Assembly (NCBI GenBank): GCA_000415965.1
Contig: KE356560.1
Span: forward strand, 1,434,102-1,498,101
DNA from: Haloquadratum walsbyi J07HQW1
GTDB lineage: Archaea > Halobacteriota > Halobacteria > Halobacteriales > Haloferacaceae
Direction of reading: 5' to 3'
DNA: 64,000 nt
Below are positions 45,631 through 55,542 of the stretch, piece by piece. Both the position numbers and the translations under genes were made by a program. The stretch's first letter is position 1, and the number at the start of each line of letters is the position of its first letter. The notes under the pieces were generated by a model. It saw only the letters and a list, made by a program, of their open reading frames with translations, was not told the origin of the DNA and did no database searches.

Positions 45631-46112
45631 TTACGGAAGTGTGAGAATAAAGCCCGTGTGCTTTCACGCAGGGATCAATCCGGCATCCAACGACACCGCC
45701 CACTGTCGATAGTATTGAGTTTCATTCCAAACAATTGTCGAGGGTTCGATCACACTGCACAGTGACGACTTTCCCCACACACGACGGTTTCACCATCTAT
45801 TGGTCTTCGACCACCGACCGAGGCGAGTACCAAGCACAGACTAATCCGTCACGTCCTCGTCACTGAGACACGCAATCCCCAAGCAGTATTGCTGTTGAGG
45901 CGCTTAGCACGTCTAAATGGGAAGGCTCCGTTGACAGCGCTATCTTCTTTCATTAGGATGTATGTCCTCGGTAATAACTTGACGGCTCCCATCAACGAGT
46001 CAGGTCACGCGAAAGCGAAGCGGAACAAAACGGAGTGTCTTTGAATCCCGAGGAAACACGGCTCCTCAAACTCCATTCGTGAATCCCCACAGGGAGGCGA
46101 AGAGGATGTTAA
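45631..46112 (+). mobile_element. Degenerate PATE-like element
   Basis: Left part TTACGGAAGTGTGAGAATAA followed by AGCCCGTGTGCTTTCACGCAGGGATCAATCC mirrors other left ends. Right part GAATCCCCACAGGGAGGCGA then AGAGGATGTTAA mirrors right ends with a mutated GTCAA. No coding capacity inside. About 480 bases, in the PATE size range. Confidence 0.5.
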
Positions 46113-46126
46113 AGAGGCTTGAGTAA

Positions 46127-46354
46127 TCACGCAATCGAGTGTGTACCCCACAATGGAGCTGCGGAACGATTCTTTGCTGCATACGCTAACAGCAGTATAA
46201 TACTTTTTTGAGACTCCGGTGCAGATCGAACAGTGGGTATTCGCCGACACGACTGCAAAGTGAGGCTCGCTCCGAGATAGAATGCTCCAACGACAAAGGC
46301 GAATACGGCTGATATCCAGCAGAGAATAAACGCAATCTGGCTAGCTCTCAGCAT
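46127..46354 (-). CDS. Small membrane protein or fragment (doubtful)
   Basis: 75 codons with a clear two-helix hydrophobic start (IAFILCWISAVFAFVVGAFY) and a basic second half. It ends just beside the degenerate element, so it may be the surviving N-terminus of a larger gene. No family recognised. Confidence 0.35.
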   Translation of the reverse strand: MLRASQIAFILCWISAVFAFVVGAFYLGASLTLQSCRRIPTVRSAPESQKSIILLLAYAAKNRSAAPLWGTHSIA

Positions 46355-46564
46355 TATCTCTCGGCAGAATATGTCTTTGGTTGTTATGATACTCGAATAT
46401 GCCATACACTCATCATAAATGGTGTCGTTGACACACAGCAGCATCATCTGTTTCACGAGGGATACCACATGTAGTAATGACACCATTAAAACCGGGTGTA
46501 TTCACAGTATCATAGGACAGCAGGAAGATGCTTCGGCGAGGAGTCCTTTATTGATTCTATCTGT

Positions 46565-48463
46565 ATGTCTGTGAGAAATCTCTCAGAACGGTTTAGACAT
46601 AACTCTGTTTTATCGATGTATCTTACACATTGGACACAGTATCGAAAGTACATTCTTATTGCTGTTGTCTCTGGGGCGGTTGGAACGGCGCTGACACAAA
46701 TTCCACAGATTGCGTTCGGACTTGTCATTGAGGTCATTGACCCAAGTGTGACGCAATCGCAGTTTCCATTTGCTGACTCATTACTCTCTTCAAGCGCACA
46801 AAAACGGACGACCCAGGTGAGTGTGATATTTTTTATTGCGATATTTCTGATTGCTATGTTCCGATTCGTTTCAGGGTATCTGTGGGACGTGTTTAAAGAA
46901 TCATTTCAAAAGAGCGTCCGCGTCGATTGCTATGAGTCCATTCAGGAACTTCACCCAAGACGATTTATCCAGCACTCTTCAGGCGAATATCTCAGTGTTA
47001 TCGAATCGGATGTGAAACAGGTTGGTGACCTTCCGCGGACGGTTCTCTCTGGTGTCTCAAACGATATCGTGAATGTCTTCACCACCGGTATTGTGTTATT
47101 CTCACTCAATTGGCAATTCTCACTCCTTTTGCTCACCCCAGTTCCGCTCATCGGGTGGTATGCACTGAGATTCAATCGTGTTATTGAACCACTCTATCAA
47201 GAGACAAGAAAAAGCTCAGCGTCTCTCACCGAGCAGCTTTCTTCAAGCATTCGAGGCATACTCACGGTGCGGTCATATGTCGCAGAAGAAAGAGAAATAA
47301 AGCGGGTCCAGGAGGCATCGGAGAGCGTGCAAGACACGCGCTTAGCTGTGTCGAAGACGTGGCTCTCATATGCGCAGGTATTTGGGGTAACATCGCGATT
47401 TAGTAGCTTTCTCGTGTTGTCTGTCGGTGCATTTTGGGTAATCAACGGTCCACCGCTGTTTTTCACCCAGTCATTAACGACTGGTGAGTTGGCTGTTTTC
47501 TTTACAAATGCAACGTTACTGATTCAGCCCGCAACGAGTCTACGCTCGTATGTGGACGAGTATAAGGATGCAAAGGCCTCTGCTGATAGGGTGTACAATA
47601 TCATGCAGGTACAGACCGATGATGCAAAACAGTTTGATGATAGATTTAGCGGAATAGATGGGGATATTCGATTTGAGGAGGTGAGTTTCTCATATTCATT
47701 TGATACGACAGACCCACTTAACCAGTTAAATAATGCGAGTGATGACGCTGACACTGATACTCATCAGGATGAGCCATTCGCATTTGGTCCGGTTGATTGT
47801 CGGATCAAGCCTGGGGAGACAGTTGGCGTCGTCGGTCGATCGGGGTCAGGAAAAACCACATTTATCCGGTTACTCCTGCGGTTTATTGACGTCGATACTG
47901 GAACGATACGGGTAGATAATAACGATATCTCTGAATACGACCCAAAGAGTCTCCGAGATCATATTGGATATGTTGAACAACAGCCATACATCTTTGATTC
48001 AACACTCGAAGATAACATTCGATATGGAAATGTTTCAGCAACTGAAGCGGAACTCGAAAGGGCAATTGAAACAGCCGCATTGCAAGGACCAATTGCGGCA
48101 ATGGAGGATGGTCTCAAAACAAGTCTTGGCGAATCCGGCAGTCGAATGTCAGGTGGGGAAAAACAACGTGTTGCTATTGCACGGGCGATTCTCTCTGATC
48201 CGGAAGTGCTCGTGTTCGATGAGGCGACGAGTCACGTTGATAATATCACAGAAAGTAAGATACAAACCGCAATCGAGGAGGCAACACAAGACAGAACAAC
48301 GATCATCATTGCCCATCGACTGTCAACAATACGGAATGCTGATAGGATATTTGTGCTTGATGATGGGAATATTGTCGAACAGGGAACACATGAGAATCTG
48401 CTCGGGATTGAAGATGGATTGTACAATGAGCTGTGGTCGAAGCATGTCGGGAAAGTGTCTTAA
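46565..48463 (+). CDS. MsbA-type ABC exporter (fused permease and ATPase)
   Basis: 632 residues from ATG giving MSVRNLSERFRHN. The six-helix ABC transporter domain spans about 25-340. The ATPase carries Walker A GRSGSGKTT, signature MSGGEKQR, Walker B VLVFDEATSHVD and H-loop AHRLS. An acidic insertion (NNASDDADTDTHQDEPFAF) sits between strand 1 and Walker A. Works as a homodimer exporting lipids, peptides or drugs. Walker B is followed by SHVD instead of SALD. Substrate unknown, no partner gene. Confidence 0.85.
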   Translation: MSVRNLSERFRHNSVLSMYLTHWTQYRKYILIAVVSGAVGTALTQIPQIAFGLVIEVIDPSVTQSQFPFADSLLSSSAQKRTTQVSVIFFIAIFLIAMFRFVSGYLWDVFKESFQKSVRVDCYESIQELHPRRFIQHSSGEYLSVIESDVKQVGDLPRTVLSGVSNDIVNVFTTGIVLFSLNWQFSLLLLTPVPLIGWYALRFNRVIEPLYQETRKSSASLTEQLSSSIRGILTVRSYVAEEREIKRVQEASESVQDTRLAVSKTWLSYAQVFGVTSRFSSFLVLSVGAFWVINGPPLFFTQSLTTGELAVFFTNATLLIQPATSLRSYVDEYKDAKASADRVYNIMQVQTDDAKQFDDRFSGIDGDIRFEEVSFSYSFDTTDPLNQLNNASDDADTDTHQDEPFAFGPVDCRIKPGETVGVVGRSGSGKTTFIRLLLRFIDVDTGTIRVDNNDISEYDPKSLRDHIGYVEQQPYIFDSTLEDNIRYGNVSATEAELERAIETAALQGPIAAMEDGLKTSLGESGSRMSGGEKQRVAIARAILSDPEVLVFDEATSHVDNITESKIQTAIEEATQDRTTIIIAHRLSTIRNADRIFVLDDGNIVEQGTHENLLGIEDGLYNELWSKHVGKVS

Positions 48464-48627
48464 TACCATCTCATAACACTGTTGTTGTTGATGATCCTCT
48501 CAGTCTTGTCGGGTTTCTGGATCTTCTGAATGTGCCCAGTCATAAAGCAATTACAGTGACACATGAACAGAATACACGGTGGAGTCAATCCAGAAAGGCA
48601 GAGGCAGAGGCAAAGGCAAAAATAGAG

Positions 48628-49188
48628 TTATTCTTCACTACTTAATGGATTGATAGCGACACCGATATTATACGCTCCAGGATCTGCCGTATCGTCGAGT
48701 TCGGCGTTAATCCGGATGGTGCCGGTTTCACCACCGGGGATTTTCATGACAAATACCCCCTTATCGGTCTTCACTGCCCCATCAGCTGCGTTTGCATCAT
48801 CGACATTTGCATCGTTATCTGTGCCTGGACCCTCTGTTGGATCATTTTCATACCCAACAGCAACATCAATTACATCTGATGTTTTCACCGCAATCTGCGC
48901 GCTTAATTTATCTGCGGCACTGTTCTGGACTGTCGGACTGAATTGAACCTCATCACCGTTGTTGAGTTCGACCGCAGCCTGAAAACTCCGATTGTCATCG
49001 CTTACTCGGGCGAACTCAGCATCGGTGTCCCCAGCTATTCCGACATCGGTCACTGTCAGTGCTTGCTCAGTCTGCACATCGGTCTCGCCCTCGACACTTC
49101 CTTGGATGCCTGAGTCAGCGGTAGTGACTCCGGCACCTGCCGCGGCGACACCCGCTGTGGTGAGTATGACTGACCGTCTACTAAGCAT
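48628..49188 (-). CDS. Exported beta-rich protein with Tat-like signal
   Basis: About 186 residues from ATG giving MLSRRSVILTTAGVAAAGAG, a twin-arginine-like signal with Ala-rich core and no lipobox cysteine. The mature part is acidic and beta-patterned (QALTVTDVGIAGDTDAEF, AAVELNNGDEVQFSP, FVMKIPGGETGTIRINA) with a loop of DNDANVDDANAADG. Looks like one Ig-like or camelysin-like sandwich. It may be a surface protein; relation to the 20.5-kb subunit is possible in fold only. Confidence 0.65.
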   Translation of the reverse strand: MLSRRSVILTTAGVAAAGAGVTTADSGIQGSVEGETDVQTEQALTVTDVGIAGDTDAEFARVSDDNRSFQAAVELNNGDEVQFSPTVQNSAADKLSAQIAVKTSDVIDVAVGYENDPTEGPGTDNDANVDDANAADGAVKTDKGVFVMKIPGGETGTIRINAELDDTADPGAYNIGVAINPLSSEE

Positions 49189-49567
49189 CATCGCTGTGAG
49201 AACGTATGTCCCCTTGACATATGATACTAACGATTTCGAAAGTAATTGGTTTCGTTGACGAAAGTTATTACCACAGATCGATGCGTTCCCCATATGCGCA
49301 TGCCGTCTGTGACAGTAACTCAGATCACAAGAGTTCGTTACTGTATTGAGAACCCTTCAATTACATCGGAATAAATGTTAAATACACGTAGACACAGGCA
49401 GATTCATCGCAACAGCTCACCCTAACAACGGATATCTCAAGCTAGCAGTTATACTGCAATCCTAACCCGCACTGTGTTTCGCTATTTCAGCCCCTCTGAC
49501 ATTGGGATAATTACATCGCGTGCAATGCCCCGTGCATATTTAGTATCATACAATCGACCAAGTCCAT
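49189..49567. other. Intergenic region, no supported gene
   Basis: Promoter region of the exported protein, then 300 bases without features. Confidence 0.35.
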
Positions 49568-49714
49568 ATGAGCATCTTCGAAGTCCTTGCTCATGCTCTT
49601 GCACTGGTACTGGAAACTGTATTCTCACAGCTGTGTGATACCGAGCAATCGACGGAGAGTGACGACAGCACAGCAGAACAAACGGAGACAACAAGATCAC
49701 AATATAGGAACTAA
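49568..49714 (+). CDS. Possible 48-residue small protein
   Basis: Frame MSIFEVLAHALALVLETVFS then an acidic, Thr/Gln-rich tail. An amphipathic N-terminal helix and acidic end fit haloarchaeal small proteins, but there is no family match and no operon context. Low confidence. Confidence 0.3.
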   Translation: MSIFEVLAHALALVLETVFSQLCDTEQSTESDDSTAEQTETTRSQYRN

Positions 49715-50064
49715 ACGTTCGTAGCTGTCTGTCTACAGCCTGGATCACTCACTCTGATATATACGATTTTATGACGAATATGACATATGAAACGCTGATA
49801 CATATTACAATCAAACCGATGGGGTCGTATTTGATCGATGATCTACCTCCCAGTTCAGTCATGTCATTGTGAGCGGATTTTTTGACGTGCCTCTGAGAGA
49901 TCAGTCTGTTCAGTGGATTCATACCTTTTTTGCAGTCCGTTATCGAGAGGAGTCACAATCTGGTAATTTATTTTAGCTCAACTTTTTGATGCTTGCTAAC
50001 CAGACCCTATCATATACCGGTCAAACAGCACTTGCCGAGCTATCTACTCTCTGTACGTTATCAA
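49715..50064. other. Intergenic region before an IS1341-type element
   Basis: No supported gene or repeat; ends at the right boundary of the minus-strand element. Confidence 0.35.
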
Positions 50065-51449
50065 TGACATCCTCCCCGGCGTGAACGGCGGGGGGTTCCT
50101 CCGTGGGAGTCTCGGCTATGCCGATTCCCCAGAGGCAACATTCCCGTCACGGTGGACGGTACTCGGGTCTGTGCGCTGTTCTTTGCGACGGTGAGTGGTA
50201 GCTCCGACCAGTCGTGGTCGTCCCACTAAACCGCACGGGTCGTTCCATCGGTCTGACTGCCTGCTCTATCTGCCGCTGTAAGAACGTTTCTGATGTCGTA
50301 AGATCGGCGTGTCCTTCGAACCCACACGGACAGGTGAGCGTGTCCTGATGCTGTTTCGTTCGGACTGTCGAACCGCACTGCGGGCACTCTTGGCTGGTCC
50401 ACGCTTCCGACCGGACTTCGACCTCAATCCCGTATTCCTCGGTGGGAAACGCCAGTCGCTCGGTGAGTTGCTTGAACATCCAGAAGTTGTGGATCTTCAC
50501 GTTGGTTTCGACCGACCAGTGCGTTTCCAACAGGTCGATCAAGCCACCAATGTACACCGTATCCACGCCATCCTCATGGAGTCGTTCCAGTAGGTCTCGA
50601 CACAGTGTTGTGCGTGGTCTCGACGGCGAGTCCGCTTTTGATACAACCGGCGGATTCGCTTGCTACCGTACTGTCCGTCTTCAAGTTTTGACTGCAATCG
50701 AGCGACTTCTCTTGCTGTCTCACGGAACTGCTGGAACAGTTCACGGCCCTCGTACAGGCACTGTTCGTCAGTTGTGGTAGCACAAGCGACGAGATTGTCT
50801 GCACCAATATCCAGAGCGGCTGTTTCAGAAGCCGGTGGGGTATCCCGTGCATTGTCAGAGACAGTCACGAGTTGCGAAGCTCGGAAAGTGCTATCAGTCT
50901 CGTCGTACCACAACTTCAACTGACCTTGGTCTTTGTATTCAGGCCACGGGTCGCCAACGATTTCCAGTCGAAGACGGCTTTTCAGGCTGTTGTGCTTGTC
51001 CCGGAGTTGTTTTCCGACAACTATCTCAAGTCTGGAGTGGTCGCCCCAGTCGATGGTCTATACATCTTTTCGGATGATGCCTTTGAGAACACATCCGTCG
51101 TCTTCGTTGCCACGGAAGCCTGGCGGTTCCGGGTGTCCTGTGACCTGCTGGTTGTCGGGGTCGTGAAACGTGTTCTTGAGACGAAAGAATGACCACCATG
51201 CCTCACTGTTTACACGCCGGACAGTCTGGACCGTGGACGCGCCGAGAACGGCTTTGTATTTGCCTTCGAGAACGACGATATCGGCGTCCCACACGTCTTG
51301 GCTTCAAAGCTGTCCTCGTCGTTATAGCGCATGGGGCGCTGGTAATTTATCTCGTTTCAGAGAGCGGCGGAAGCGCCCAACAGGTCGCGTAGCACTTGCT
51401 CATCGTCGGCAGTGAGCAGTCGCACAGCAAACGTGTTGGTGCGATTCAT
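50065..51449 (-). pseudogene. tnpB: IS1341-type tnpB with right end, frameshifted
   Basis: Starts at 51449 with MNRTNTFAVRLLTADDEQ and runs in several frames to the stop at 50147. First RuvC Asp in [15 protein letters not shown], second region [14 protein letters not shown], zinc ribbon [12 protein letters not shown]...[11 protein letters not shown] with the third Asp. The right end at 50065-50094 is the hairpin CCCCGCCGTTCACGCCGGGG followed by AGGATGTCA on the minus strand. At least two frameshifts and a premature stop (AAL-stop near codon 31) inactivate it. Nearly full length, so decay is recent. A small divergent gene lies 33 bases upstream (51483). Confidence 0.8.
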
Positions 51450-51482
51450 GAAAACAGATTATTATATTTGTATTCGTTTTAT

Positions 51483-51620
51483 GTGCGACCACACATCGAC
51501 ATTTCACACACGCTCGGTGACCAAGTCACAGACTACGCAGAGGCGAACGACCTGAATCTATCGGAAGCCTATGTAGAGATGTTAGAAGCAGGTGTCCGGC
51601 TGAACTGCGTCTGCGTGTGA
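51483..51620 (+). CDS. Small ribbon-helix-helix-like protein divergent from tnpB
   Basis: About 45 residues from GTG: RPHIDISHTLGDQVTDYAEA followed by NDLNLSEAYVEMLEAGVR. This is a short strand plus two helices, typical of RHH DNA-binding dimers or antitoxins. The last residues (LNCVCV) derive from the dispersed repeat, so the original C-terminus was replaced. Divergent from tnpB with a 33-base gap; the 53-kb element has the same arrangement. Confidence 0.5.
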   Translation: MRPHIDISHTLGDQVTDYAEANDLNLSEAYVEMLEAGVRLNCVCV

Positions 51621-51660
51621 GTTCGGAGAGACGCAGTGCTCAGAATGCTAGCGACTGATA
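51588..51660 (+). repeat. Dispersed repeat copy (51.6-kb)
   Basis: GCTGAACTGCGTCTGCGTG, GTTCGGAGAGACGCAGTGCT and CAGAATGCTAGCGACTG match the other copies with a few changes. It overlaps the end of the RHH-like gene. Confidence 0.5.
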
Positions 51661-51709
51661 AGGACGCACGACCTCACCGTCATGAATGGTTATCACAAGG
51701 AAATATCGA

Positions 51710-52498
51710 TTACGAGAGCGGTTCATGGGTAGTCATTGCTGTCTCAAAGAGCGCGTCAACAGCAGTCTGGTTCGGTGCGAACACAGATAATGGTCCCTCA
51801 CGACGAACGATACACCCTGCCTCACTTGCCAGCAACTCGCCAGCGACCTGCTCACGCTCATCTGGGTGCAGACAGACATAGCCATCCAGCGCGCCACGTG
51901 ACAATAGCCCCCAGTGGACGACCGGTGCCCATGTCTGTATACATCGTTTTGTAGTCTGACCGAGTTCCCAACGAATTTTGCTGGCATTGTTTCGACCTGC
52001 TCCGTCATATACCACCGGAGAGCCAATGACGAATGCAACGGTTCCAGCCTCAATTGGAGGTGTTTCCCCATCAGTGACCTCGACTATGCGATCATTATAC
52101 CGTACACCATCATCACGACGGGCGGTATAGATATCCTCAATTGCGGGCACTGACACAGCTGTGGTGAGTGGATCATCATTGCTATCGACTGCTGTCACGG
52201 CTGCGCCGAAAGTGGGAATCCCGGCGAGAAAATTGTTAGTGCCATCAAGCGCGTCAATGATCCATCGATACGATTCATTCCCGTCTAAGTGACCAGCTTC
52301 TTCTGCTGTAATCGAATGGTCTGGGTAGTGCTCACGAATTGTCTCGATAACGAGGCGTTCAGCTGCCTCATCAGCGTGTGCTTTCGCGTCTGTTGTTCGA
52401 TACTCAGCGTCGGTCGTTCCGTTCGTGAACCGTTCACGGAGAAATTCGCCGGCAGATACCGCAGCATTTTGCGCAACAGTAGCGAGTTCGTCAAGCAT
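51710..52498 (-). CDS. Inositol monophosphatase family protein
   Basis: 262 residues from ATG giving MLDELATVAQNAAVSAGEF. Metal-site motifs: ITAEEAG (Glu), IIDALDGTNNFLAGIPTF (Asp-Asp; usual form DPxDGTTNF), and the C-terminal WAPVVHWGLLSRGALDGYV where the family has W(D)xAA, so the third Asp is not obvious. IMPase proteins dephosphorylate inositol-1-P, fructose-1,6-bisphosphate or PAP. Mg2+-dependent if active. Single gene. Confidence 0.8.
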   Translation of the reverse strand: MLDELATVAQNAAVSAGEFLRERFTNGTTDAEYRTTDAKAHADEAAERLVIETIREHYPDHSITAEEAGHLDGNESYRWIIDALDGTNNFLAGIPTFGAAVTAVDSNDDPLTTAVSVPAIEDIYTARRDDGVRYNDRIVEVTDGETPPIEAGTVAFVIGSPVVYDGAGRNNASKIRWELGQTTKRCIQTWAPVVHWGLLSRGALDGYVCLHPDEREQVAGELLASEAGCIVRREGPLSVFAPNQTAVDALFETAMTTHEPLS

Positions 52499-52561
52499 AG
52501 ACAGTATATGCGTCTGGACTCGTTTCAGCGCTTTTGTTTTTGATACAGATTGATAACGCAT

Positions 52562-52869
52562 ACCTCCGTCTTCAGGCGGGCGAGGAGGTCAAGAGTAAGT
52601 ATAATCACTCACATTGCCCACCTGTGTATCTGTTAATTTTCCAGTGAAAATGAGTCTGTGTCAATATATCCATCATCGCTACGGTGGTTATTCGTCTCCT
52701 GAAAACGGAGCGTCGATTCCTGGATAATACAGCGATGCTGTGAGCGAGTGGCTCAATCGCGACATCATCAATACACTGGTAGCTCCGCGTGTCTGTCGTG
52801 TTCCGACGTATGCATGCAACATATGTTAGATATCGCTATAATCAATCATCGATAGTATCATCTTTGTGG
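52562..52869. other. Intergenic region, no supported gene
   Basis: Promoter region of the IMPase gene and sequence up to the IS1341-type element; nothing recognised. Confidence 0.35.
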
Positions 52870-52955
52870 TAGCGAGGAAACCCCGCCGCTTGCGGCGGGG
52901 AGGAATCGCGTCCGTTTAGCTGGGCATTCGCACGTGTTTCGCCCGATTGTCTGTC

Positions 52956-53096
52956 CTACTTGACCGTCTCGTCGGTGTCGAGTTCCTTTGCCCCCCCTCT
53001 AACATGAGGCCCTTCCACGTGTAGCCGCGCTCGTCTTTGAGTTCGGTCAGCCATTCGTACTGTTCGTCTTCCACCTCGAACCGTACCGATTTGCTT
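52956..53096 (-). pseudogene. Small RHH/coil protein divergent from tnpB, frameshifted at a G7 run
   Basis: Reads SKSVRFEVEDEQYEWLTELK then DERGYTWKGLMLEG. A run of seven G then shifts the frame; with one G fewer it continues AKELDTDETVK and stops at 52956-52958. The start codon position holds ATA. This is the haloarchaeal companion protein of this tnpB type. Its role is unknown, perhaps control of the element. Confidence 0.55.
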
Positions 53097-53156
53097 ATAC
53101 ATTCTTATCATATCTATGCAGTGTATGTGCTTTGGTTGCATGGATTGTACTATCGG

Positions 53157-54280
53157 ATGACCGCCACCGCTATGAAAACGCTTCAAGCCACGCTCGCACC
53201 GCCGACGGCGCATAAAGAGCAACGGCTTCAGCGTACTGTGGCGACATACCACCGTTCGCTCTCCGGAAGCGTTCGAGAGTGGGCGGACACACAGACAGCG
53301 GTCAACGAGGTCGTCACCGGCTACATCCTCACGTCCTACGCGAAGGACGCGCTCAAGAACTACGTCCCACAACTGCATCGGACGTACGACGTTTCGGAGT
53401 TGGACGACGACCACCCCGTCCGATTCACGAACCGAGGGTGGAACATCGACCACTCTGAGGAACGCGAACACGAGTTCTGCTGGCGCGTTCCGCAGTCCGG
53501 ACGTGGTACCGCCTTCTGGGATCCCGTTCCGCATCAACCCCGCTCAGCGGAAGTTGTGGGATGACCTGCTCGACGGCGACGTGACAGTTGGAGAGTTTCA
53601 ACTCCAAGAACACCGGACGAGTTGGGTGCTTCACGTCACCATCGAGTACGAGGTTACGGAACCAGAGGAACCGGACGAGCCGACGCCGGTCGGCTTCGAC
53701 ATCGGCGAATCCAAGCTCCTGACGGACGACGATACTCCAACTCAACCGTCCATCTACGACGGCGGCCGCGCCTGACACCTCCGCAAAAGAGACGTATACC
53801 ACGCTCAAGCGACTTCAAGAGCGTGACGCTGCCGAGTGGCGCGTGGATGGCTACTAGGACGCCCTCACGGACATCGTGGAGAAGGCGTCCCGCGAAGCGG
53901 TCGAATACGACGAGTCCTTCAAGAACCGGTTATCGTGCTCAAAGACTTGTCGTACATCCGCGAGCATCTCGACTACGGGAAGTGGATGAACCGGCGTCTC
54001 CACAACTGAGCGCTCGCGCGTCTTACCGGACGCATCAAGGACAAAGCCCTCGAAATGGGTATCCCGGTGGGGAAAGCGAACCCGGCGTACACGTCGCAGA
54101 CGTGCCACGCCTGTGGCCACCTCGGTTCTCGACGTTCGCAGGCGGGTTCCGATGCATGAATGACGAGTGTTGGGTGACGGAGTACCAAGCGGACATCAAC
54201 GCGGTCGCCAGACTACGTCTGGCGGGCAGCAAGATCGCGTCGCAATCTTACGGCGGTCAACATCGCCGGCCGCCTTGATC
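53157..54280 (+). pseudogene. tnpB: GC-rich tnpB, frameshifted and catalytically altered
   Basis: Starts MTATAMKTLQATLAPPTAHK. First frame to about 53500, then shifted (INPAQRKLWDDLLDGDVTVG, VGFDIGESKLLT with the first RuvC Asp). A stop follows after 53775, then VLKDLSYIREHLDYGKWM, where LED with catalytic Glu would be expected but Lys is read. Zinc ribbon CHACGHLGSRRS with its second half damaged, and ADINAVARLRLAGSK with the last Asp. TnpB is an RNA-guided nuclease; this copy cannot be functional. Confidence 0.75.
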
Positions 54281-54524
54281 CGTGGGGGAGAGAGCCTGCC
54301 TTGGAAATCGGCAGGCGATGACTCGGCACGGGACGGGAGTGCTTGTGACAGCACCACGGGACACCGGGAGGCGACCCGGGGACCCCCCGACAGACAACCC
54401 CTTCGGCGTACAGTTCCGAAACCTCCTCGCAGAGCGAGCCTTCCCTTGTAGGAAGCCCCACCGTTCACGGCGGGTGAGGGTGTCACAATAACTATATCTG
54501 CGGGAGAATCAAATAGGATGATAG

Positions 54525-55379
54525 ATGGAAGAGTATGAACTCTCTAATGGCGTCATTCACAGAGGAGACTGTCTTGATGGATTGAGAGAGCTTGCTGAAG
54601 ACTCTATTACGCTTGGATTTACGTCGCCTCCTTATTTTAATGCTGTCAACTATGAGGAACATGTCGAAAAGGTGCAAGGAAATACGGACCACTGGGAGCG
54701 TGAGGAGATGTCGTATGATGACTACCAAGATTTCCTTATCAGACGGTTTGAGGAAGTATTTCGTGTCACGAGACCCGGCGGACATACAATTGTAAATATT
54801 TCGCCCGTCCATTGGCAGGACGAGCGAGTAGCACTACCATTTCACCTCGTTGGATGGATGGAAGACATTGGATGGACATTCAAAGAAGATATTATCTGGG
54901 AGAAACCTGTCGCGAAGGATAGACGATCCGGTGTTCTTTTGCAAAATCCATATCCAGGATATTATTATCCGTCGGTCGTTGCTGAATATATCCTTGTCTT
55001 TCAAAAGGAGGCCGATACTGAGAATAAGAACAATATCTATTGGAATCGAACAGAAGAAGAGAAAGAGAAAAATAAAATCGATCTTGATGATTATCAGGGC
55101 GAGAAATCAAAAAATGTCTGGAAAATTCGCCAGGTAGCCCCTGGGGAAAACGAGCATCCAGCTCCATTTCCGCGAGAGCTTGCAGAACGAGTTATTGAGT
55201 TTTACTCATATCAGGATGATACAGTCATGGATATCTTTGCAGGGAGCGGTCAGACGCTTCTTGCTGCACAGGATCTGGATCGAGAATTTATTGGCTTTGA
55301 GACGCAGCAGGAATACGCTGAGTACGCAAAAAACAGAATCACAGATGAAAATTCACAAATGACATTAGAGGATATCTAA
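54525..55379 (+). CDS. Type II N4-cytosine DNA methyltransferase
   Basis: 284 residues. Catalytic motif TSPPY at 33-37 near the N-terminus and the AdoMet motif DIFAGSGQT at 236-244 near the C-terminus: the beta-class order. TSPPY rather than NPPY points to N4-cytosine methylation. Starts 34 bases after the end of the IS element. Convergent with a probable restriction endonuclease (55543-56679), so it likely protects the host site. Recognition sequence unknown. Its AT-richness contrasts sharply with the neighbouring element. Confidence 0.85.
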   Translation: MEEYELSNGVIHRGDCLDGLRELAEDSITLGFTSPPYFNAVNYEEHVEKVQGNTDHWEREEMSYDDYQDFLIRRFEEVFRVTRPGGHTIVNISPVHWQDERVALPFHLVGWMEDIGWTFKEDIIWEKPVAKDRRSGVLLQNPYPGYYYPSVVAEYILVFQKEADTENKNNIYWNRTEEEKEKNKIDLDDYQGEKSKNVWKIRQVAPGENEHPAPFPRELAERVIEFYSYQDDTVMDIFAGSGQTLLAAQDLDREFIGFETQQEYAEYAKNRITDENSQMTLEDI

Positions 55380-55542
55380 TGAGTGAACATGAATGAACTA
55401 ACCAGCCCACTCAAGATATTCCCAAGAGAACTCCATTCACCGCATTGAAAACGCTAACTACGAAATCAGCCGCAGACTCAGTTCATTCTTCGGATATAAA
55501 TCAATCTCTTAGCGGTGACGGGGATGCTAAGAGGAATCGAAA

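Larger units (their letters stand above)
52870..54491 (+). mobile_element. GC-rich IS1341-type element with hairpins at both ends
   Basis: Left: perfect hairpin CCCCGCCGC-TT-GCGGCGGGG (52881-52900). Right: hairpin CCCCACCGTTCACGGCGGG (54457-54475) followed by TGAGGGTGTCAC. It contains a divergent small frame (minus) and tnpB (plus). Visibly GC-richer than the surroundings, suggesting recent arrival from a GC-rich haloarchaeon. The hairpin scaffold, not a Tyr transposase, defines the ends; no tnpA is present. Confidence 0.65.

Noticed and set aside
48433..48645. Plus-strand frame after the ABC exporter
   Set aside because: Overlaps the exporter end in another frame and has no recognisable pattern.
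49482..49748. 88-codon minus-strand frame
   Set aside because: Cys/Arg/His-rich and incompatible with haloarchaeal proteins; the opposite strand has a better small frame.
53622..54278. 218-codon plus-strand frame in the GC-rich element
   Set aside because: Arg-rich off-frame reading of tnpB; the true tnpB motifs lie in the neighbouring frames.
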